This document shows, piece after piece, positions 60,719-64,000 of a DNA stretch of 64,000 bases (position 1 is the first letter of the stretch; each line of letters begins with the position of its first letter). Under the pieces are notes generated by a model, which saw only the letters and a program-made list of their open reading frames with translations, searched no databases and was not told where the DNA came from. The position numbers were made by a program, and so were the translations under genes. Source of the DNA: Lentzea albidocapillata subsp. violacea (GTDB lineage Bacteria; Actinomycetota; Actinomycetes; Mycobacteriales; Pseudonocardiaceae); assembly GCF_900100275.1 (NCBI RefSeq), contig NZ_FNET01000016.1:1-64000 (forward strand). The letters are read 5' to 3'.

Positions 60719-61205
60719 CGTGGGTCGGGTTGCGGGCGGGTGGTTCCTGTTCCAGCGGAGTTGGTCGCGTTCCAGACGTTCAGTCACCTTGCGAGGGTGG
60801 TCCATCAGGTCGTGACGAAGTGCGGGGTTGCGATTGGGGCTTGACCTTGAGCCTCTGGCGGGATGCTTAGACGGCCGGAAAAGGCCGGGCTGAAAAGCGC
60901 CCGGCCGTGCCCGTGAGGGGAGCATCCCGCCCACTCAAGGTAAAGCCCCAATCGCCATGAGCGGGGTGCACCGCCACCCAGCCCGCGAGGTACACACGGC
61001 TCGCTTCGCATCGCCACGCCAGGACTCGTACGTGGTTGCCTTGCGTTCGCGGGTGTCTGGTGGCACCGCGCGGGTCGGGTTGCGGTGGCTGGCGCCGGTT
61101 CCAGCGGAGGGGTCGCCTGGCGTGCGGGCGGTTGCCTTGCGGGGGTGGGCGCGTTGCGTGCGGGCGGTTGCCTTGCGAGGGCGGGCGCGTCCTTGCGGGC
61201 GGTCA
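60719..61205. repeat. Diverged tandem-repeat units flanking palindrome copy B
   Basis: Two stretches (about 60719-60800 and 61062-61205) carry units related to the 4766-5047 repeat in reverse complement. Shared segments include GGGTCGGGTTGCG, GTTCCAGCGGAG and GTGCGGGCGGTTGCCTTGCG. The second stretch repeats CGTGCGGGCGGTTGCCTTGCG twice. The 60719-61243 gap has no gene I can support; 60956-61061 also shows similarity to the reverse complement of 4520-4545. Confidence 0.6.
60830..60955. repeat. 125-bp palindromic repeat element, copy B (inverted)
   Basis: Terminal inverted repeats lie at 60830-60851 and 60934-60955. As the reverse complement, the element matches copy A (4587-4711) except for two substitutions and one extra base. 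The 22-bp termini start GCGATTGGGGCTTGACC. It is followed and preceded by relatives of the same tandem repeat as copy A, so the whole locus is repeated, not just the palindrome. Confidence 0.9.
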
Positions 61206-61243
61206 GCTGGCGCGTGCCGGGTGGCGGTCGCGGTTGGTGGCCG

Positions 61244-61567
61244 TTACCAGAGGCCCGGTACCTCGTCGGCCTCCTTGCGGGCGTCCTCCCAGCGGTACTC
61301 CCGCAGGTTCACCTTGCCGTCGAGGTTCGGCACGCCCTCCTCGTGCAGCATCTGGAGTTGGGTGTCGCGGAGGTGCGGCGCGCAGGTGCCGTCGGCCTTG
61401 AGGACCCGCTGCCACGGCAGGTCGTTGCCGTCCTCGTTGAGGATGCGGCCGACCAGCCGGGGCGACGGGGCCTTGGCGAGATCTGCGATGTCGCCGTAGG
61501 TGGCGACTCGTCCGCGTGGGATGGCCTTGATGAAGTCGCGGACTCGCTCGTGGATCTCTTCGTCCAT
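61244..61567 (-). CDS. Alkyltransferase-like (ATL) MGMT-family protein
   Basis: A 107-residue protein with the DNA-binding domain of O6-alkylguanine methyltransferase. RVRDFIKAIPRGRVATYGDI and PSPRLVGRILNEDGNDLP are family segments. The usual active-site PCHR is PWQR (LPWQRVLKADG), so it lacks the acceptor Cys and should act like ATL proteins. These flag O6-alkylguanine for nucleotide excision repair. Length is typical for ATL. Confidence 0.9.
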   Translation of the reverse strand: MDEEIHERVRDFIKAIPRGRVATYGDIADLAKAPSPRLVGRILNEDGNDLPWQRVLKADGTCAPHLRDTQLQMLHEEGVPNLDGKVNLREYRWEDARKEADEVPGLW

Positions 61568-61580
61568 GCGTCGAGTCTAG

Positions 61581-62570
61581 CTAGATGCCCTTGGACCACT
61601 GGGCCACGGCGGCGTGGTAGTCGGGGGCGTTCGGGGCGTAGTTGATGGAGTGGCCGTAGCCGTTGAGGACGTAGGTGTCGAGGCGTGGGGCCGCTGGGTA
61701 GAACGGGGCCTCGTCTGCCTTGAGGGCGGCGGGGGAGGAGCAGTCGCTGCCCATCAGCGGGATGCCGGAGCTGCAGAAGTGGGTGTCGTTGCCGACGACG
61801 ATGAGGACCGGGACGTTGATCCTGCGTGAGATCGGGATGACGACCGTGTTGAGGAGGATGGTGTCCACGGCCTCGGTCACGGCGAAGACGTCCTTGGTGG
61901 CCTCGTCGAACGAGATCGCGCCTGGGATCAGTGGGCCCGGTTTGTGGAACGAGTTGTAGCGGGTGTCCGGCATCGTGGTGAGGTAGCCGAGGTCCAGGCT
62001 CGCCGGGATCATGTTGGCGAGGACGGGGACGACGGTCACGTAGTTCATCTTGTGCGTGAAGCCGGTGACCAGGACGCCGTCAACGTCTCGGTGGGTGCCT
62101 GCCTCGATCATCGCCATCGCGGAGCCGATGGAGTGGCCCGCGACGATCACCTTGGTGAAGCGGGGTTTCAGGGTCGTGATGACCTGGTGGACCGCGCTGG
62201 CCTGGGTCGAGGCCGTGATCAGGACGCTCAGCGGCTTGGAGCTCCTGCCGGTGCCCAGGCGGTCCAGTGCGAGGGTGGCGAAGCCCGCCTTGTTCTGGGC
62301 CTGGGTGAACGAGTGGGTCGACGGTTCGAAGCCGACGTCCCAGTACGTCCGGTCGTAGGTGCCGCCCGGGATCAGGACCTGCACCGTCTTCGCGCCCGTG
62401 GGGACGCACAGCCTGCCTGCCATGGTCTCCTGTGTGGTGACCAGCGGGGTCAGGCCGATGCGCACCGGGTAGGCGACGTCCTGGCAGGACGTGGCGGCGG
62501 AGGCCGGCGGCGGGGCTAACAGGGTTCCGGTGGCGAGCAGCGCGATGGCGCACAGCCGGCGGAAACGCAT
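61581..62570 (-). CDS. Secreted alpha/beta hydrolase
   Basis: A 329-residue protein. The signal peptide (FRRLCAIALLATGTLLAPPP then ASAA) predicts export. The mature domain has LIPGGTYDRTYWDVGF (oxyanion strand) and VIVAGHSIGSAMAMIEAG (nucleophile Ser). LIVVGNDTHFCSSG may hold the acid, and VLNGYGHSINYAP the His. Six cysteines may give disulfides. It lies 17 bases downstream of the P450 gene on the same strand, so it may be cotranscribed. The substrate is unknown. Confidence 0.83.
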   Translation of the reverse strand: MRFRRLCAIALLATGTLLAPPPASAATSCQDVAYPVRIGLTPLVTTQETMAGRLCVPTGAKTVQVLIPGGTYDRTYWDVGFEPSTHSFTQAQNKAGFATLALDRLGTGRSSKPLSVLITASTQASAVHQVITTLKPRFTKVIVAGHSIGSAMAMIEAGTHRDVDGVLVTGFTHKMNYVTVVPVLANMIPASLDLGYLTTMPDTRYNSFHKPGPLIPGAISFDEATKDVFAVTEAVDTILLNTVVIPISRRINVPVLIVVGNDTHFCSSGIPLMGSDCSSPAALKADEAPFYPAAPRLDTYVLNGYGHSINYAPNAPDYHAAVAQWSKGI

Positions 62571-62587
62571 GGGGGAACTACCTCCAA

Positions 62588-63898
62588 CTAGTTGCGGGGG
62601 ACGGCCTTCATGAGCAGGCCGTTCGGGTACGGCGCGGACGTGAATCTCACGCGCGCCGGACGGGTGGGGACGAGGCGCCACTTCGCCGCGATGGTCGCGA
62701 GCGTGACGACGATCTCGGTCTGGGCGAAGGTGTTGCCGAGGCACTGGCGGTTGCCGCCGCCGAACGGGATGAACGCGCCGCGCGGCAGGCCGGCGGTGAA
62801 CTCGGGCGTCCAGCGGCCGGGCCAGAAACGTTCCGGTGACGGGAAGTAGCGCTCGTCGTGGTGCAGTGCGTGGGGGCTGACGATCACCTCGGCGCCGGCG
62901 GGCAGTGCGACGTCGCCCAGCTGGACCTCGGTGAGCGTCCGGCGCATCACGAACCAGATCGGGTACTTCCGCAGCGTTTCCTGCACGATCTGGGCCGTGT
63001 AGGTCAGCGACGCCACGTCGGCGAACGTCACCGGGCGGTCGCCCACGACCGAGTCGACCTCGGCGTGCAGCCGGCGTTCGATCTCCGGGTCGTTGCCTGC
63101 CTCGTAGAGCGCCCAGGCCAGCGCGATCGCTGTGGTCTCGATGCCCGCGGTGAGCAGGGTCAGGACCTCGTCGTAGGTCTGCTGGTTCGTCATGCCGACG
63201 CCGTCCTCCTGCGCTAGCAGCAGCATCGACAGGACGTCGCCGTTGTCGGTGCCGTCCGCGCGCCAGCTCTCGATCACCTGCAGCACAACGGCTTTCATGC
63301 GTGCGATGGCCGCGTCGAACTCCCGGTTGCCCGGCAGCGGGAGCTTCTCCACGAACGACGGGGACAGCGCGCGGATCATGCCCTGCTGGATGACCGTGAA
63401 GATGGACCGGCGGACCTCCTCGACCGCGCGTTTGCCGATCTCCGTCGAGAAGAGCGTCTCGCCGACGATGGTGACCGCGAGCTCCTGCATGTCGTCCTCG
63501 ATGACACGGACCTCGCCGGGGCGCCACCGCGCAGCCAGCGCAGCAGCCGCACGAGCCATCGTCGAGGCATAGGCTTCGATCCGTTCCCGATGGAAAGCCG
63601 GTTGCATCATCCGGCGCTGGCGCAGGTGGTACTCGCCGTTCGACAGCAGCAGCCCCGTGCCCAGGTACGGCTGGAACTTGTCGAACATGGCGCCCTTGCG
63701 GAACTTCGATCCCTGCGACACAAGCACTTCGTGGGTCAGCGAAGGACTCGTGACGAAGTGCGCGTGCAGCGGGCCGAGGTCGAGACGCACGACGTCGCCG
63801 TGTTCGTGCAGCGCGTCGGTGAACTTGGCGCGTTGCCTGAGCATTGACGGGGTGTGCCCCAGCAACGGCCAGCGGTGGGGAGCCACCGGGACGGGCAT
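62588..63898 (-). CDS. Cytochrome P450
   Basis: A 436-residue P450 with no membrane anchor. The I-helix reads LLTAGIETTAIALAWALYEA, the K-helix ExxR is ETLRKYP and the heme loop is FIPFGGGNRQCLGNTFAQTE, with the thiolate Cys. The sequence resembles class I bacterial P450s of the pentalenene oxygenase type, so terpenoid or fatty-acid oxidation is possible. The start is ATG 63898 (VPVAPHRWPLLGHTPSML). No ferredoxin or reductase gene is adjacent. The final 102 bases of the window (63899-64000) show no gene. Confidence 0.92.
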   Translation of the reverse strand: MPVPVAPHRWPLLGHTPSMLRQRAKFTDALHEHGDVVRLDLGPLHAHFVTSPSLTHEVLVSQGSKFRKGAMFDKFQPYLGTGLLLSNGEYHLRQRRMMQPAFHRERIEAYASTMARAAAALAARWRPGEVRVIEDDMQELAVTIVGETLFSTEIGKRAVEEVRRSIFTVIQQGMIRALSPSFVEKLPLPGNREFDAAIARMKAVVLQVIESWRADGTDNGDVLSMLLLAQEDGVGMTNQQTYDEVLTLLTAGIETTAIALAWALYEAGNDPEIERRLHAEVDSVVGDRPVTFADVASLTYTAQIVQETLRKYPIWFVMRRTLTEVQLGDVALPAGAEVIVSPHALHHDERYFPSPERFWPGRWTPEFTAGLPRGAFIPFGGGNRQCLGNTFAQTEIVVTLATIAAKWRLVPTRPARVRFTSAPYPNGLLMKAVPRN

Positions 63899-64000
63899 TC
63901 GGGCTCCTGAGGAGTTCGGCCGAATGGGAATGGACCACCCTAGGAGCCGTTTGGGGGAAGACGACAGTGCCTGAACGGGTGGTTCGGCGTCACTCTGATG

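Noticed and set aside
60800..61567. Insertion sequence associated with the terminal inverted repeats
   Set aside because: No transposase gene or DDE motif is present between or near the repeats.

Overview
The window is high-GC actinobacterial DNA: GTG and TTG starts are common, coding density is high and many genes are joined by 1-8 base ATGA/GTGA/TGATG overlaps. Gene order matches two conserved mycobacterial neighbourhoods (from memory of M. tuberculosis: Rv1220c-sigE-rseA-htrA-tatB...mrp...lpqY-sugABC-corA, and moeZ-DUF3152-TetR-DUF3107-ferritin-like-DEAD helicase-PQQ protein). Together with a StrR-type regulator and a HemD-winged-helix fusion this suggests a Pseudonocardiales chromosome (Lentzea, Saccharothrix or Amycolatopsis type). 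The genus is an inference.

Layout. 1-381: nested inverted repeat, no gene. 382-4320: envelope-stress block (O-methyltransferase, sigE, anti-sigma rseA, HtrA protease, tatB). 4321-5048: gene-free repeat locus with a 125-bp palindromic element and a ~94-bp tandem repeat. 5049-14953: mrp, MarR and Nudix genes, a PRC/MgtE-N/CBS plus DUF1003 pair, a kinase, a CitE-like lyase, an acyl-CoA dehydrogenase and small unknowns. 15133-19214: an accessory island that looks like a compact, undescribed peptide natural-product cluster: StrR-like activator, HisC-like aminotransferase, MATE-like exporter, GRDP-like protein and a 32-residue acidic peptide ending in a Cys-Cys segment. 19534-24520: stress-type membrane protein and the LpqY-SugABC trehalose importer. 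24741-26705: SDR oxidoreductase, intact AbiEi antitoxin and a broken AbiEii toxin. 26781-38312: housekeeping and membrane genes including corA, a MaoC hydratase, two DUF2332 proteins, a PHP phosphoesterase, MarC, ArsC-like and a RecB-like nuclease. 38394-51241: the second conserved block. 51311-60718: nitrate/nitrite assimilation with siroheme genes. 60719-61243: second repeat locus, carrying an inverted, ~97% identical copy of the 125-bp element. 61244-63898: an MGMT-like protein, a secreted hydrolase and a P450.

How the genes work together. SigE/RseA with HtrA and TatB form a cell-envelope stress and secretion module; a GGGAAC-N17-CGTT promoter just upstream of sigE suggests autoregulation. 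LpqY-SugABC recycles trehalose. The nitrate genes form a pathway: NarK import, nitrate reductase with its flavoprotein partner, NirBD, then HemD and a CbiX-like chelatase making the siroheme NirB needs. In the island, a perfect StrR-type site (GTTCGACCG-N11-CGGTCGAAC) lies upstream of the peptide gene. A 13-bp hairpin separates the peptide gene from three translationally coupled downstream genes, the layout expected when a precursor must be made in excess over its enzymes.

Most other novelty is non-coding: several long inverted repeats, including one covering the AbiEi start codon, and a leader with a 19-codon upstream ORF and a 9-bp helix ahead of corA. No tRNA, rRNA, CRISPR array or intact insertion sequence was recognised.
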